Shown: positions 5,661 to 6,158 of the stretch, in pieces | Layout of the letters: the number at the start of each line of letters is the position of its first letter | Numbering within the stretch: position 1 is the stretch's first letter | The notes under the pieces: model-generated | What the model saw: the letters and a program-made list of their open reading frames with translations, nothing else | Told to the model about the DNA's origin: nothing | Database searches by the model: none | Position numbers and translations under genes: made by a program | Assembly: GCA_021414185.1 (NCBI GenBank) | Contig: JAIOOZ010000052.1 | Span: forward strand, 1-6,158 | Reading direction: 5' to 3' | DNA: 6,158 nt | Source of the DNA: Betaproteobacteria bacterium | Lineage (GTDB): Bacteria > Pseudomonadota > Gammaproteobacteria > Burkholderiales > SG8-41

Positions 5661-5762
5661 TTCCTCCCCTTCAAGGGGAGGACTGAGGTGGGGATGGGTT
5701 GCTGTTAACGCGTTAGTCATTGACCCACCCCCATCCTGGCCTTCGCCCTGAAGGGGAAGGAA
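5661..5762. repeat. Imperfect inverted repeat element with nested hairpins
   Basis: The roughly 40-bp segment 5661-5700 reappears inverted at 5722-5762, sharing the order T-T-C-C-T, C-C-C-C-T-T-C-A, G-A-x-G-G or G-G-x-G, then GGTGGG-type runs, with several mismatches and one indel. About 21 bp separate the arms. Each arm is itself a hairpin: CCTCCCCTT-C-AAGGGGAGG (5663-5681) is perfect, and the right-hand one (5740-5760) is imperfect. The element sits between converging genes and resembles C- and G-rich intergenic repeats I recall from other proteobacteria. It is unrelated in sequence to the CACAGAG element in trmB. Confidence 0.75.
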
Positions 5763-5770
5763 TATTTTTT
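5740..5770 (+). terminator. Candidate rho-independent terminator after the plus-strand gene run
   Basis: CCTTC and GAAGG (5740-5744 with 5756-5760) pair, followed by a bulged G and three further C-G pairs closing a TGAA loop. The stem is followed at once by AATATTTTTT (5761-5770), a good T-tract. This would end transcripts of the unknown gene at 5596. The perfect hairpin at 5663-5681 could serve opposite-strand transcripts from the Bug gene, making the region bidirectional, although that side lacks a clean T-tract. Confidence 0.55.
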
Positions 5771-5807
5771 GGTTCGTCGGGCGCTTAATGCTTTTTTGAG
5801 ACAGCTT

Positions 5808-6158
5808 CTAAGGTTCGACCCGCAGGTTCGCTTCTTTGACGAGCTTGCCCCAGCGCGCGGCTTCGCTCGCCATGAATTGGCCGAACTGCTCGGGGGTGCT
5901 GGAGATGGTTTCCACGCCCAACTCCCCAAGGCGACTCTTCACGTCCTGCGTCGCCAGCGCCTTCACCAGATCGGCATTGACCTTGTCGATGATGGTGCGC
6001 GGCACGCCGGCCGGAAACAGGATGCCCCACCAGTTGACGGCGGCGAAGCCCTTGATGCCGCTTTCGGCGAGCGTCGGTAACTCGGGCGTGAACGGCCAGC
6101 GCTGCTCACTGGTGACGGCGACCGCGCGCAGCTTGCCGGTCTTCATCGCCTGCATCGC
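5808..6158 (-). CDS. Bug-family (TctC-like) periplasmic substrate receptor, C-terminal part
   Basis: The last 116 residues of a tripartite tricarboxylate transporter receptor are present; the N-terminus and any signal peptide lie beyond the right edge. These periplasmic proteins bind small carboxylates or related solutes and pass them to a TctA/TctB membrane pair, or act alone as sensors. Family features in order are G-K-L-R-A-V-A-V-T-S, P-E-L-P-T-L-A-E-S-G, N-W-W-G-I-L-F-P-A-G-V-P, I-I-D-K-V-N-A-D-L-V-K-A-L, and the end P-E-Q-F-G-Q-F-M-A-S-E-A-A-R-W-G-K-L-V-K-E-A. The stop is TAG (5810-5808). The ATG at 6155-6153 is internal, not the real start, since the family is normally over 300 residues long. 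The ligand cannot be predicted. It converges on the plus-strand run. Confidence 0.93.
   Translation of the reverse strand, partial: AMQAMKTGKLRAVAVTSEQRWPFTPELPTLAESGIKGFAAVNWWGILFPAGVPRTIIDKVNADLVKALATQDVKSRLGELGVETISSTPEQFGQFMASEAARWGKLVKEANLRVEP

Noticed and set aside
4904..5674. 256-codon minus-strand open frame opposite the ABM-like and unknown genes
   Set aside because: The plus-strand genes have ribosome sites and, for ABM, family features; the antisense frame has neither and runs into both repeat elements.
4852..5762. Composite transposon bounded by the two inverted-repeat elements
   Set aside because: The two elements have unrelated sequences, and no transposase lies between them.

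Overview
The window looks like a chromosomal stretch from a GC-rich betaproteobacterium, most likely Burkholderiales-like. Three things support this: codons end mostly in G or C; there is a Bug-type (tripartite tricarboxylate transporter) periplasmic receptor, a family greatly expanded in Burkholderiales; and a thiS-thiG-trmB arrangement typical of betaproteobacteria. No rRNA, tRNA, CRISPR array, transposase or phage gene is visible.

Layout. (1) 1-1893, minus strand: a large open gene, cut by the left window edge, encoding ten perfectly phased TPR repeats followed by a PRMT-type (protein arginine methyltransferase-like) SAM-dependent methyltransferase domain. (2) 1894-2070: a divergent intergenic region with two separate dyads, each overlapping a candidate promoter. 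(3) 2071-5596, plus strand: six closely spaced genes, namely a D-2-hydroxyacid dehydrogenase, thiS, thiG, trmB, an antibiotic-biosynthesis-monooxygenase (ABM)-like protein and a small conserved-looking unknown protein. (4) 5597-5807: an intergenic region with a large imperfect inverted repeat that probably acts as a bidirectional terminator. (5) 5808-6158, minus strand: the C-terminal part of a Bug receptor, cut by the right window edge.

How the genes work together. ThiS (sulfur carrier) and ThiG (thiazole synthase) work directly together in making the thiazole half of thiamine. The neighbouring dehydrogenase and the tRNA m7G46 methyltransferase TrmB are probably co-transcribed but have no obvious mechanistic link to that step. 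The ABM-like and unknown proteins follow in the same direction.

The most notable event is at the 3' end of trmB. A mobile-looking palindromic element, with CACAGAG repeated every 9 bp in both arms, runs into the reading frame. It replaces the conserved C-terminal T-x-x-E and GHGVWDL-type region of TrmB with a repeat-encoded tail and supplies the stop codon in its loop. No displaced piece of the normal 3' end is visible downstream. The methyltransferase is therefore probably impaired, or works in an altered form. I see no clear undescribed defence or mobile system. The TPR-PRMT protein and the element-altered trmB are the parts most worth a second look.
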